A stretch of 64,000 bases of DNA from an uncultured Acidimicrobiaceae bacterium (GTDB taxonomy: Bacteria > Actinomycetota > Acidimicrobiia > Acidimicrobiales > RAAP-2), in the NCBI GenBank assembly GCA_937975915.1, contig CALJTY010000030.1:310001-374000 (forward strand), given 5' to 3'. How positions within the stretch are numbered: the first letter of the stretch is position 1; every line of letters starts with the position of its first letter. A program made the position numbers and the translations under genes. The notes below the pieces were generated by a model that was not told the DNA's origin, searched no databases, and saw nothing but the letters and a program-made list of their open reading frames with translations. Shown piece by piece: positions 8,673 to 17,423 of this stretch.

Positions 8673-9878
8673 ATGAAGCGAAGTATTTCTCGTTGGATTC
8701 CGGCAATTGTGGCACCAGTCCTAGTTGCCTCGGTCGCAGTTGGCTCGTCAGTTGCTTCAAGCGCTGAAGTTGTACTTCCCGACAAAACACCTTCACAGAT
8801 CCTTCAGTTCATCAACACAAATCCAAACGTTGCTTTTTCTGGAAAGATCACCAAGGTTGCAAACCTTGGTCTTCCAGCAGTGAATCTGCTCCCTAACATC
8901 TCGCAAGCTTCGGTAGACCAGATGAAGAAGACATTGCCAAAGGGAATGGCAGACTTCATTCCTAAAGCCTCAGTTCAGGGCAACCTGGCAATAGTGCTGG
9001 GACTGCTCGCTGGAAACCAGCAGGCAAATGTCTATTACAACAACCCATCATTGGCTCGAGTTCAGCTGCTTGATCAAATGTCTGAGCGTGACTTCGTTGC
9101 CAATGGCAAAGACCTCTGGTTCTATGACGCAACCCAGCAAACTGTTATTCACCAATCGGTTGATAAAGCAGATTTGGTGAAAGACCAGTCACGCTTGCTA
9201 TCGCTCTTTAATGAAAACGCATCGAAGTTACCTTTCGATGCACTTTCACCAGCATCAGTTGCTGACTACTTCCTTCAGCAAATAAGCCCAAGCACAACAG
9301 TTTCTGCCGGAAAGAATGTGCTCGTGGCTGGACGCGGGGCATACGAACTCACATTGACTCCTAAGTCAACCGGCACACTCGTTTCATCGGTATCAATCCT
9401 GGTTGATGGAAGAAACGGAGTGCCGCTTTCGGTGTCCATTAACGCCGTTGGTCAAAGCAACCCAGCATTCAAGGTTTCCTTCGATTCAGTTTCCTTTGGC
9501 GCATCTGCACCATCAATCTTCGCTTTTGCTCCACCAGTGGGAGCGACGGTGCAAGAACTTGCGGTCCCTGGATCAGAAGGTCAGATGAACAAGCAGATGC
9601 AAACTCCGTCAGCTGCGGACAAGGCTGCTGCGCTGGCTGAATTCGAAAAAGTGAAGTCTGAGGGATGGTCAGCGGTTACTGAAATTCCAGCATCGCAAAT
9701 TCCTTCGAAAGAGCTCGCTTTAATCAAGAGCAACTCATTCTTTAATGTCCTAACAAAGCCAGTTAATGGTGGGCGCATCTTCTCTACAACACTGTTCAAC
9801 ATCTTGTTTACGGATGATGGGCGCATCTTTGCGGGAGCAGTTACTAAAGAGAAGCTTCTAGAAGCCGCCGCGAGGTAA
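8673..9878 (+). CDS. Secreted LolA-like/DUF2092-like protein
   Basis: A 401-aa exported protein. Residues 1-31 form a Sec signal peptide (positive N-terminus, hydrophobic core, Ala-rich cleavage site near SSAE). The mature part resembles actinobacterial LolA-fold proteins: a segment of beta strands ending FVANGKDLWFYDATQQTV, a variable middle, and a second half with GRGAYELTLTP and SVSILVDGRNGVPLSVSI. The last 100 residues form a separate region. Its stop overlaps the start of an ABC transporter ATPase (TAATG), so it is the first gene of a three-gene operon. A role as an envelope substrate-binding or lipid-binding partner of that transporter is an inference. Confidence 0.72.
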   Translation: MKRSISRWIPAIVAPVLVASVAVGSSVASSAEVVLPDKTPSQILQFINTNPNVAFSGKITKVANLGLPAVNLLPNISQASVDQMKKTLPKGMADFIPKASVQGNLAIVLGLLAGNQQANVYYNNPSLARVQLLDQMSERDFVANGKDLWFYDATQQTVIHQSVDKADLVKDQSRLLSLFNENASKLPFDALSPASVADYFLQQISPSTTVSAGKNVLVAGRGAYELTLTPKSTGTLVSSVSILVDGRNGVPLSVSINAVGQSNPAFKVSFDSVSFGASAPSIFAFAPPVGATVQELAVPGSEGQMNKQMQTPSAADKAAALAEFEKVKSEGWSAVTEIPASQIPSKELALIKSNSFFNVLTKPVNGGRIFSTTLFNILFTDDGRIFAGAVTKEKLLEAAAR

Positions 9879-10828
9879 TGAGTCAAACCCTAGATCCGCA
9901 GTTCGCAATTGCGACTTCGGGCCTTACAAAAAGCTTCGGCTCTTACAACGCCGTTGATGAGATTGATCTAAGAGTTCCCAAGGGTTCAGTTTTTGGATTC
10001 TTGGGACCTAACGGTTCAGGCAAGACCACAACAATACGGATGCTGCTCGGTTTGGCAAACATCTCAGCAGGCGAAGTTTCACTGCTTGGCTCGTCAGTTC
10101 CTAGTGGACTTGGTGAAGTATTGCCTAAGGTCGGTGCACTTGTAGAGGGACCAGCTTTTTATCCATACCTCTCAGGTCGCGACAACTTATTCCGCTTCGA
10201 TTCTGCTGACCGGAATGCAGATTCAAGAACTAGAGCGCAACGAGTCGATGCCGCATTAGCGCGCGTAGGCCTCACGCAGGCAGCAGGAAAAAAAGTTCAC
10301 GCCTATTCACTTGGAATGAAGCAGCGACTTGGCATTGCCAATGCGTTATTGCAGCCTCGTGAACTCTTAGTACTTGATGAACCAACAAATGGCTTAGACC
10401 CTCAGGGAACTCGTGAGGTTAGAAATCTAATTAGGGCACTGGCAGCAGAGGGAATAACAATCTTTATCTCCAGTCACTTGCTGGCTGAGATTGAGCAGAT
10501 TTGTACGCACCTGGCAGTCATGAGTCGAGGAAGAATTGTTGCCCAAGGTAGCGTCGAAGAACTTTCTGCTGGTCAGACCCTGAAACTAACTCTTGAGACT
10601 TCCCAGACTGATGAAGCGATCAGGATTCTGAAAGGTGAGGGGATTGATGCAATTGCGGATGGAAACATCGTGAGCGCCGTCCTTACATCAGAGCAAACTG
10701 CACCAGAGAGAATCGTAGAAATGCTGGTACTGGGCAAAGTCGGCGTTCGCTCTTTCAGTGTGCAAGCCCCAACGCTTGAAGACCGGTTCGTTCTGCTTAC
10801 GGGAGAGGGGTTCGAAGTTGCGCAATAG
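9878..10828 (+). CDS. ABC transporter ATP-binding protein (ABC-2 exporter type)
   Basis: A 316-aa ATPase subunit. Motifs: Walker A GPNGSGKTTT near residue 43, Q-loop region, ABC signature YSLGMKQRLGIA near 144, Walker B LLVLDEPTNGLD near 165, and a switch His in ISSHLLAE. The C-terminal 80 residues form the extra domain usual in DrrA/CcmA-type ATPases. It overlaps its neighbours at both ends by 1 and 11 nt, which suggests tight coupling with the LolA-like protein and the permease. Confidence 0.93.
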   Translation: MSQTLDPQFAIATSGLTKSFGSYNAVDEIDLRVPKGSVFGFLGPNGSGKTTTIRMLLGLANISAGEVSLLGSSVPSGLGEVLPKVGALVEGPAFYPYLSGRDNLFRFDSADRNADSRTRAQRVDAALARVGLTQAAGKKVHAYSLGMKQRLGIANALLQPRELLVLDEPTNGLDPQGTREVRNLIRALAAEGITIFISSHLLAEIEQICTHLAVMSRGRIVAQGSVEELSAGQTLKLTLETSQTDEAIRILKGEGIDAIADGNIVSAVLTSEQTAPERIVEMLVLGKVGVRSFSVQAPTLEDRFVLLTGEGFEVAQ

Positions 10829-11648
10829 AAGCTACTTTGCATCATTAGTCGGATCTGAACTCTCAATCTTGTTCCGTCGCCGCCGTACGTGGGCAATGCT
10901 CGGAACTATTTCACTAATTCCAATTGCTCTTTCAATCGCGGTGAAACTTTCTGGAGCAACAGTCCTTCCTGGTGAGGGTCCACCTTTCCTGGATCGAGTG
11001 AGCCACAACGGATTGTTCGTTGCCTTTACCGCCATGGTTGTAGCCATTCCGCTCTTTTTGCCGCTCACTATTGGTGTTGTCGCTGGAGACACGATTGCTG
11101 GTGAGGCGAGTACGGGAACACTTCGCTACTTATTGATTGCTCCGGTAAATCGAAGTCGCTTACTCCTCGTTAAGTTTGTTGGGGCTGCGACCTTTTGTGT
11201 TGCTGCAGTAGTTACTCTGCTGTTGACAGGAATAGTGATTGGATCAATTCTTTTCCCTGTTGGGCCAGTGACGCTCCTATCAGGAGACGTAATTTCAGTT
11301 CAAGCAGCACTGGTGCGGATTTTGTTAATTGGCCTTTACGTCACTATCTCACTAATGGGACTATCTGCCGTGGGCCTTTTCTTGTCGACGCTTACGGTTA
11401 TTCCAGTTGGGGCAATGGCTGCCACCGTGATTGTTTCAACAGTCATGCAGATACTCGGTTCACTTCCACAAATTTCTGGAATTCACCCGTATCTCCTCAG
11501 CTACTACTGGCTCGGTTTCGCTGACATTCTTAGAAACCCATTGAGCCTGGGTTCACTTTGGAGCAATAGCTTGCTGCAGCTGTCCTACATTGTTATTTTC
11601 GGTGCACTTAGCTACAGCAGATTTACCAGCAAAGACATTCTCTCGTAG
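10818..11648 (+). CDS. ABC-2 type permease
   Basis: A 276-aa membrane subunit of the same exporter with about six hydrophobic segments. The GEASTGTLRYLLIAPVNRSR motif after the second helix is the typical ABC-2 permease cytoplasmic signature. An earlier in-frame start exists at 10758, but TTG at 10818 is preferred. A purine-rich ribosome binding site (GGGAGAGGGG, 10801-10810) is spaced 7 nt from it, and this reduces the overlap with the ATPase gene to 11 nt. The exported substrate is unknown. Confidence 0.85.
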   Translation: MRNRSYFASLVGSELSILFRRRRTWAMLGTISLIPIALSIAVKLSGATVLPGEGPPFLDRVSHNGLFVAFTAMVVAIPLFLPLTIGVVAGDTIAGEASTGTLRYLLIAPVNRSRLLLVKFVGAATFCVAAVVTLLLTGIVIGSILFPVGPVTLLSGDVISVQAALVRILLIGLYVTISLMGLSAVGLFLSTLTVIPVGAMAATVIVSTVMQILGSLPQISGIHPYLLSYYWLGFADILRNPLSLGSLWSNSLLQLSYIVIFGALSYSRFTSKDILS

Positions 11649-11664
11649 TCCGAGTAGAACGCTC

Positions 11665-12081
11665 TTAGTCCTTCGCTAGTTCAATCGCATCTCTTGCGTA
11701 ATCTGCGAGATTCATTTCACTGATCTCGCTGAGTGAGAACCATCCAGCATGATCAGTGGTGCCGTGAACTTCGTGACGAAGCTCTCCACCAGCTAGTTCA
11801 ACAGTGAAGAGGATCCTTACGGTGTGAAGCTTGTCGCCGTTATCTCTGCGGCGAAGGTCACTGGTTGTTCCAATGAGCTTTGGATTCTTGACTTCAAGCC
11901 CAGTTTCCTCGACAAATTCACGAAGAAGGGTGTCCTCAGGAGATTCACCGAAGTCAATGCCTCCACCAGGAAGCCACCAAAGAGGTGGTTGGTGCTTGGG
12001 GTTACTTGATCTAACGAGTGCAACATTGCCTTCATGAATCAGCACGCCGTATGAACGGACGCTGGTGTGTTGTTTGCTCAC
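11665..12081 (-). CDS. Nudix hydrolase
   Basis: A 138-aa pyrophosphohydrolase. The full Nudix box is present near residues 40-62: G-GIDFG-E, then REFVEETGLEV, with the catalytic REVEE-type glutamates. PPLWWLPGGG precedes it as in MutT-like enzymes. The GTG start is preceded by AGGAAATC, where the A and G of the ribosome binding site overlap the stop codon of mmsA. It is thus co-transcribed with mmsA and translationally coupled. Which nucleotide derivative is cleaved is unknown. Confidence 0.87.
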   Translation of the reverse strand: MSKQHTSVRSYGVLIHEGNVALVRSSNPKHQPPLWWLPGGGIDFGESPEDTLLREFVEETGLEVKNPKLIGTTSDLRRRDNGDKLHTVRILFTVELAGGELRHEVHGTTDHAGWFSLSEISEMNLADYARDAIELAKD

Positions 12082-12087
12082 GATTTC

Positions 12088-13566
12088 CTAACGAGTTCTC
12101 GGGAAGCCGAGGTCAATTTGAGATTCAGATGGTTGTGGCCAGCGTGTGGTGATTACCTTTGCGCGGGTGTAAAAGGTGAATCCTTCTGGGCCATAGATGT
12201 GTGAGTGGCCGAACAGTGAATTCTTCCATCCACCGAATGAATAGCTGGCAATTGGAACTGGAATTGGAACATTGATTCCAATCATTCCCACTGTGACTTC
12301 TCGACTGAAGAGGCGAGCAGCATTTCCATCACGAGTGAAGATTGCAGTTCCGTTTCCGAATGGGTTCGCGTTAATCATGCCAACTGCGTCTGCGTACGAT
12401 GCGACACGTGCAACACCAAGAACTGGTCCGAAGATTTCGTCGTCGTACGACTTCATTCCAGGCTTCACGCCGTCAAGAAGACATGGGCCTACATAGAAGC
12501 CCTTCTCACTTGCCATTGCTGTTCCGTCGCGAACAACCTGCACACCGTCTGCTGGTGCATTTACGACGTAGCTAACAATGCGGTCACGGTGTTCTTTCGT
12601 GATCACTGGACCAAAGTCAGACTTTGGATCATTGCCAGGTCCAACGGTGAGCTTGTCCATGCGCTCGGTGATCTTCGCAATAAGAGGCTCTGCAACGTCA
12701 CCCACAGCAACAACCACTGAGATTGCCATGCAACGCTCACCAGCAGAACCAAAGCCTGCGTTAATGGCGGCATCTGCAGCAATGTCGAGGTCAGCATCAG
12801 GAAGAACCACCATGTGGTTCTTAGCGCCACCAAGTGCCTGAACGCGCTTTCCATTCTTGGTTCCAGTTTCGTAGACGTGTTTTGCTACTGGAGTTGATCC
12901 CACGAAACTGATTGCATCAATTCCCGGGTGAGTAAGAATTCCGTTCACGAGGTCTGCATTTCCGTGGAGCACATTAAATACTCCGTCCGGGAGCCCAGCT
13001 TCTTTCAGAAGCTCGGCGAGTCGAACTGAAACCGACGGGTCTCGTTCAGAAGGCTTCAAGATAACCACGTTGCCTGTGGCGAGTGCATTAGCAGTCATCC
13101 ACAGTGGCACCATGATTGGAAAGTTGAACGGTGTGATTGCAGCAACTACACCAACTGCTTCGCGAACAGAGTGGACGTCGACGCCGTCTGCGACCTGGCT
13201 GGAAAAGCCGCCCTTCATGTGCTCAGCGAGGCCACAGGCGTATTCCACGTTTTCTAGTCCACGAGCGATCTCGCCCTTGGCGTCAGCAATGGTTTTTCCA
13301 TGCTCGGCGGTGATGATCTCGGCGAGTTCGTCAGTGTGCTTTACAAGCAATGCACGGAAGGTGAACAGGATGTTTGTACGAACTGAGAGCGAAGAATTGC
13401 GCCATGTGGCTGCGGTCTGTTGAGCTTGGGCAACAACGTCGTCAAGTAATTTGGCATCAGCAATAGGGGCGCTGCCTGACTGCTCGCCAGTAGCGGGATT
13501 GAAGACTGGAATATCGCCAGTTCCATCAACTCGTTTTCCATTAATAAAGTGCTGAATTGTCGGCAT
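12088..13566 (-). CDS. mmsA: Methylmalonate-semialdehyde dehydrogenase (CoA-acylating)
   Basis: A 492-aa aldehyde dehydrogenase of the MmsA branch, which oxidises (methyl)malonate semialdehyde to propionyl-CoA or acetyl-CoA in valine, inositol and beta-alanine breakdown. The N-terminal HFINGKRVDG and the AITPFNFPIMVP segment are family typical. The catalytic Cys is in SAGERCMA near residue 279. The C-terminus has the FGGWKNSLFGHSHIYGPEG signature. The ATG start has an AGGAAGAAGGA ribosome binding site. It is divergent from a thioesterase gene and followed by a coupled Nudix gene. Confidence 0.93.
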   Translation of the reverse strand: MPTIQHFINGKRVDGTGDIPVFNPATGEQSGSAPIADAKLLDDVVAQAQQTAATWRNSSLSVRTNILFTFRALLVKHTDELAEIITAEHGKTIADAKGEIARGLENVEYACGLAEHMKGGFSSQVADGVDVHSVREAVGVVAAITPFNFPIMVPLWMTANALATGNVVILKPSERDPSVSVRLAELLKEAGLPDGVFNVLHGNADLVNGILTHPGIDAISFVGSTPVAKHVYETGTKNGKRVQALGGAKNHMVVLPDADLDIAADAAINAGFGSAGERCMAISVVVAVGDVAEPLIAKITERMDKLTVGPGNDPKSDFGPVITKEHRDRIVSYVVNAPADGVQVVRDGTAMASEKGFYVGPCLLDGVKPGMKSYDDEIFGPVLGVARVASYADAVGMINANPFGNGTAIFTRDGNAARLFSREVTVGMIGINVPIPVPIASYSFGGWKNSLFGHSHIYGPEGFTFYTRAKVITTRWPQPSESQIDLGFPRTR

Positions 13567-13616
13567 TTTTCCTTCTTCCTAGGGTTCTAATCTACAGCCA
13601 TGACCGTGCGCTGTCG

Positions 13617-13622
13617 TAAGGT
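13617..13622 (+). promoter_or_regulatory. -10 box of a leaderless promoter (thioesterase gene)
   Basis: TAAGGT ends 6 nt before the ATG at 13629. It lies inside the decamer CTGTCGTAAG (13611-13620), which recurs in the surE/galM divergent promoter at 15748-15757. Confidence 0.5.
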
Positions 13623-13628
13623 TGTCAG

Positions 13629-14453
13629 ATGAATACGATCAGACCCCTACGTGATGCCTGTGCAGTTGAACCGCTGGGAGATGGCAGGTTTAGCGCCGTT
13701 TTATCCGATTACTACACAATCACCGATGGACGACCAAATGGTGGGTACTTGCAGACCGTTCTAGGTAGCGCGGCACTTGCTGCTGCCAGTGCGCAGGGCT
13801 CAGCTCATCAACACGTGACAGCTCTTACGACAAATTACATAGGCGCTCCTCGGACCGGCCCTGCAGAACTTCACACTGATGTCAGAAAAGTTGGGCGCGG
13901 TGTTTCATTTGTCCACATAACCCTCCTTCAAGAAGGCGTTATCACGAACGAATCAATCGCGACGCTCGGAACCCTTGGCGCAGAGTCTGATCTCAGATAT
14001 GCCGACACACCCATGTTTGACATTGCCCCACTCGAAGATTGCCGTCGTTCTACTGGTGGAGATGAAATCAACATTGCAAAGGTTGTTGATCAACGTTTTG
14101 ACCCAGCAAGCTCTGGGTGGCGCGATGGTGAGATCTCTGACAGAGCCGAGCTAAAGATGTGGCTGCGACTTGACGATGACGATGCATTATGGTCACCGCA
14201 CAGTCTTTTGTTTGCAACTGACGCCATGCCACCAGCAACATTCGCGATTGGTTCTTCTGGTTGGGTGCCAACATTGCAACTCAGCTCATACGTCCGACGC
14301 GTGCCAGTAGGAGAGTGGCTACGAGCTCGTCAGTGGTGTGTTGTTATTGCCGACGGTCTGGTTGATGAGCGCTGTGAAATGTTTGACGAAAGAGGCGAAC
14401 TTGTGGCGCTGGGTAGTCAACTCGCGATGGTTCGTTTTCCCGAAGGCAAGTAG
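13629..14453 (+). CDS. Acyl-CoA thioesterase-like protein (double hotdog)
   Basis: A 274-aa protein of the TesB-like/4HBT_3 superfamily, expected to hydrolyse acyl-CoA or a related thioester. The first hotdog holds RPNGGYLQTVLGSAAL near residue 36 and TTNYIGAPRTGP near 70. The second holds VPTLQLSSYVRRVPVGEW near residue 220, ending GSQLAMVRFPEGK. These are the paired features of actinobacterial thioesterase family proteins. It is divergent from mmsA and stops 2 nt before arfB. Confidence 0.8.
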   Translation: MNTIRPLRDACAVEPLGDGRFSAVLSDYYTITDGRPNGGYLQTVLGSAALAAASAQGSAHQHVTALTTNYIGAPRTGPAELHTDVRKVGRGVSFVHITLLQEGVITNESIATLGTLGAESDLRYADTPMFDIAPLEDCRRSTGGDEINIAKVVDQRFDPASSGWRDGEISDRAELKMWLRLDDDDALWSPHSLLFATDAMPPATFAIGSSGWVPTLQLSSYVRRVPVGEWLRARQWCVVIADGLVDERCEMFDERGELVALGSQLAMVRFPEGK

Positions 14454-14455
14454 AA

Positions 14456-14887
14456 ATGTCGGGGCCGTCCGTAAACGCCGACGGCTCGCTGTTTATTCGC
14501 TCCAGACTCACAATACCGTTCAGCGAAATTGAACTACGCGTCACAACTTCAGGCGGACCTGGAGGACAGCACGCAAATAGGTCGCTCACTCGCGTCGTCG
14601 TTTCTTTTCACGTCAACACATCGGAAGCGCTCAGCGAAACCGAGCGCGCATTGCTGATTGAAAAAGTAGGCACAGTCGTTCGCTCCAGTGCGAGCCGTTA
14701 CCGCTCGCAGGCACAGAACAAGTCGGCAGCTCTTGAACAATTGGCATTAAAGATCGCAACTGGCCTTGCGCGCCAAGCTCCTCGTAGAGCAACAAAGCCC
14801 ACCAAGAGTTCTAAAGTTCGTCGAGTTGATGAAAAGAAAGCTAGAAGTCGAGTCAAAGAGAACCGACGTCGCCCAGTGTCGGACTAG
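14456..14887 (+). CDS. arfB: Peptidyl-tRNA hydrolase ArfB (alternative ribosome rescue)
   Basis: A 143-aa class I release-factor-like protein that frees peptides from stalled ribosomes without a stop codon. The catalytic GGQ loop is in SGGPGGQHANRS near residues 27-38, without the codon-recognition domain of RF1/RF2. The C-terminal 30 residues are rich in Arg and Lys, as needed to occupy the mRNA channel. The start ATG is 2 nt after the thioesterase stop. Its 3' end overlaps that of surE by 4 nt on the opposite strand. Confidence 0.9.
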   Translation: MSGPSVNADGSLFIRSRLTIPFSEIELRVTTSGGPGGQHANRSLTRVVVSFHVNTSEALSETERALLIEKVGTVVRSSASRYRSQAQNKSAALEQLALKIATGLARQAPRRATKPTKSSKVRRVDEKKARSRVKENRRRPVSD

Positions 14888-15732
14888 TTGGTTTCCTTCA
14901 AGTGTCGCTCAATAACGCTGAGCGACATGTGCATCAGATCACTGAGTCCCATGTCTGTTTCTTCGTGAGGCCCACGAAGCGGTGTGAGTGAGGCATAGCC
15001 TGCGGCAATCAATGCACCATCCTCATCAGCTTCTTCATCACTTACGTCACCAAGTTCTGGGGTTGCGGCACCAAGGCGAAGCGTGAGCTCACCTTCGTCA
15101 TCGAGTGGTCCGCCAGTTCCAGATTTTGCCGACTTCACAATTCCCGCTGTAGAAATTCGTCCTCGCTTCACACCCTTGATTTCATTTCTCGGGAGGTTAG
15201 GAACATTGAGATTCATAAGAGTTCGCTGCGGCGCTTGGAGCATAACTTCGAGCACCTCTATTGCGATGTCAGCAGCTGGCTCGTAGGAAACGCCCTCGCC
15301 CCAGTTTGTTGAAACAGCAAGTCCCGATAGTCCGAGTTGAGCTCCTGTGAGGATTGCTCCAACGGTTCCCGAATGCAGAACGCTTCTTCCGACGTTGGCA
15401 CCCGCATTGATGCCAGAGAGAATGAGGTCAGGTTGAAAATTGAAACTTCCGATCGCTCCAAGAATGGCGCAAAGGGCTGGGGGAGCATCGAGGGCGTAGC
15501 CCTGAATGTTGTCTGCTCCTTCGATCATTTGCTTCTTGTACTTCACTGAAGGGTTATCGAAAACGTCGCCAACCGCTGAAGACATACCTGAGTAGTTCCG
15601 GTTTGGGGCAACGATAATTGCTTCGCGAATTTCGCCTCCTGGGCACCGCTCAATCCACCTTGAAGTTGCCCGGGTTAGGGCCGCTATTCCAGGGGCATTA
15701 ATTCCATCATCATTAGTTATCAGTATTCGCAT
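14884..15732 (-). CDS. surE: 5'/3'-nucleotidase SurE
   Basis: A 282-aa metal-dependent nucleoside monophosphatase. The N-terminal MRILITNDDGINAPGI carries the metal-binding DD pair. NRNYSGMSSAV near residue 45 holds the active Asn and Ser region. SGINAGANVGRSVLHSGTVG near 107 is the second signature. It is about 25 residues longer than the E. coli enzyme because of a Gly/Glu-rich insert near residues 200-235. The promoter overlaps that of the divergent galM gene. Confidence 0.93.
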   Translation of the reverse strand: MRILITNDDGINAPGIAALTRATSRWIERCPGGEIREAIIVAPNRNYSGMSSAVGDVFDNPSVKYKKQMIEGADNIQGYALDAPPALCAILGAIGSFNFQPDLILSGINAGANVGRSVLHSGTVGAILTGAQLGLSGLAVSTNWGEGVSYEPAADIAIEVLEVMLQAPQRTLMNLNVPNLPRNEIKGVKRGRISTAGIVKSAKSGTGGPLDDEGELTLRLGAATPELGDVSDEEADEDGALIAAGYASLTPLRGPHEETDMGLSDLMHMSLSVIERHLKETN

Positions 15733-15739
15733 ATTTCTA

Positions 15740-15745
15740 AGGCTA
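15740..15745 (-). promoter_or_regulatory. -10 box of a leaderless promoter (surE)
   Basis: TAGCCT on the minus strand ends 7 nt before the surE ATG at 15732. Confidence 0.5.
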
Positions 15746-15752
15746 ACTGTCG

Positions 15753-15758
15753 TAAGTT
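15753..15758 (+). promoter_or_regulatory. -10 box for galM
   Basis: TAAGTT within the repeated decamer CTGTCGTAAG (15748-15757). The predicted transcript would have a leader of about 25 nt carrying a GAAGGA ribosome binding site. It lies back to back with the surE box 8 nt away. Confidence 0.4.
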
Positions 15759-15789
15759 ACATGTCAGTGAATAGAAGGAAAAATAGCTA

Positions 15790-16701
15790 ATGCTTCCATC
15801 AGGAGAACAGATCGCGATTGCCCATGGCGATCAGCGCGCAATTATCACCGAAGTCGGTGCCACCCTTCGCGTGTATGTAAAAGGCGGGGTTCCAGTAGTT
15901 GAAGGTTTCGCCGCTGAAGACATCCCGGACTTCGCTAGAAACCAGGTTCTTTACCCATGGCCCAACCGCATTGGCGACGGCGAGTGGACTTTTTCAGGTC
16001 GTACTGGCTCCGCCAAAATTGATGATGTTGTGCACGCCACTGCCAATCACGGACTGGCTCGTTGGCGTCCATTCGACATTGAAGTAGCGAATCAAAATCG
16101 TTGCGTCATGTCACTCGTTCTCCACCCACTTCCGGACTATCCATTTATCTCGAAGTTGACACTCGACTATCACTTAGGACCTAAAGGCCTCACCACAACT
16201 GCAACGGTTCAAAACCTTGATGAGGTTCCAATTCCGTTCGGCCTCGGTTACCACCCATACTTCGCGGTGACGACGCCAACTATCGAGGGCGCAGAGTTAA
16301 CAGTTCCAGCTAATGCGTACGTTGCAGTTAATGATCGCAAACTTCCTACGGGCGAAATTTTGCCGGTGGCGGGAAATAACTACGACTTTCGAACTACAAA
16401 GTCAGTGAATGGGCACAACCTTGACGTTACGTACGCTGAGCTCAATCGTGATGACACTGGAATGTGCACTGTCTCGCTGAAGGACTCCAAGGGATCAAAC
16501 ATTGACGTTTCAATGGACCGCAACTTTCCCTACCTACAGGTCTTCACGGGTGACAGCTTGCCCGTTGGAAGGCGTCGCACATCAGTTGCGATTGAGCCAA
16601 TGACGTGCCCTCCTGACGCGCTTAGAAGCGGTAAAGACTTAATCATCCTTGAACCAGGTCAGCGCTGGACTGGCTCTTACAGAATTGCGAGGACCTCATA
16701 A
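15790..16701 (+). CDS. galM: Aldose 1-epimerase
   Basis: A 303-aa galactose mutarotase family protein that interconverts alpha and beta anomers of hexoses. Features: LYPWPNRIGDGEW near residue 55 (substrate-binding Asn-Arg), a His in HGLARWRPF near 84, GLGYHPYF near 154 with the catalytic His, and a late Glu in SVAIEPMTCPPDAL near 272. All match actinobacterial GalM. Its stop overlaps the next gene's start (TAATG), so the following SDR is co-translated. Confidence 0.9.
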   Translation: MLPSGEQIAIAHGDQRAIITEVGATLRVYVKGGVPVVEGFAAEDIPDFARNQVLYPWPNRIGDGEWTFSGRTGSAKIDDVVHATANHGLARWRPFDIEVANQNRCVMSLVLHPLPDYPFISKLTLDYHLGPKGLTTTATVQNLDEVPIPFGLGYHPYFAVTTPTIEGAELTVPANAYVAVNDRKLPTGEILPVAGNNYDFRTTKSVNGHNLDVTYAELNRDDTGMCTVSLKDSKGSNIDVSMDRNFPYLQVFTGDSLPVGRRRTSVAIEPMTCPPDALRSGKDLIILEPGQRWTGSYRIARTS

Positions 16702-17423
16702 TGAGTCGTGTTGTTCTTGTCACTGGATCTACGAGCGGAATTGGAGAAGAAACTGCGCTTCGATTCGCTGCGCTTGGCGACCACGTAATTTTCAACTCAG
16801 TGAGAAGTGTCGCTGAAGGTGAAGCACTGAGTCAAAAGACGCCAGGTTCGTTTTACATTCAAGGCGATATCTCCAATGATGCAGACTGCGAGCGAATGAT
16901 TGCCATGGTGCTCGAGCGCTACGGAAGACTCGATGTTCTTGTCAACAATGCTGGAGCCACCAAAGTTATTGCTCACGCTGACATCAATGCAGCAACGCTT
17001 GATGTGTGGCGAGACATTTTCGAAGTGAATGTTTTTGGAACATGGAACATCTCAGTTCACGCAATGCCAGCTCTTAAAGAGTCAAATGGTGTCATTGTGA
17101 ACGTTTCTTCAATTGCTGGCGTTCGCCAAACTGGTTCTTCAATTCCATACGCTGCTTCAAAGGCTGCGCTTAATCACATGACAGCTCTGCTCGCCAAAGT
17201 TGTTGGACCAGAAGTGCGAGTAAACGCAGTGGCCCCTGGACTCATTGATACGCCCTGGACGGCTGACTGGGACGCAATTAGAGGCGTTGTGAGCGCCATG
17301 GCTCCACTGAAACGAAGCGGAACACCAGCAGACGTGGCTGACGTGATTTTGTCGCTAGCGAGCACTCCGTACGTAACGGGTCAAGTACTCGTTGTTGACG
17401 GCGGTCTCGGCCTTATGGCCTAG
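16701..17423 (+). CDS. Short-chain dehydrogenase/reductase
   Basis: A 240-aa classical SDR. VTGSTSGIGEETA near residue 7 binds NAD(P), NNAGA near 81, the catalytic Ser in VNVSSIAG near 134, and YAASKAALNH near 149. The C-terminal GQVLVVDGGLGLM is the FabG-like ending. Being coupled to galM suggests oxidation or reduction of a sugar, for example a glucose or galactose dehydrogenase-like step. That is inference from context only. Confidence 0.87.
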   Translation: MSRVVLVTGSTSGIGEETALRFAALGDHVIFNSVRSVAEGEALSQKTPGSFYIQGDISNDADCERMIAMVLERYGRLDVLVNNAGATKVIAHADINAATLDVWRDIFEVNVFGTWNISVHAMPALKESNGVIVNVSSIAGVRQTGSSIPYAASKAALNHMTALLAKVVGPEVRVNAVAPGLIDTPWTADWDAIRGVVSAMAPLKRSGTPADVADVILSLASTPYVTGQVLVVDGGLGLMA

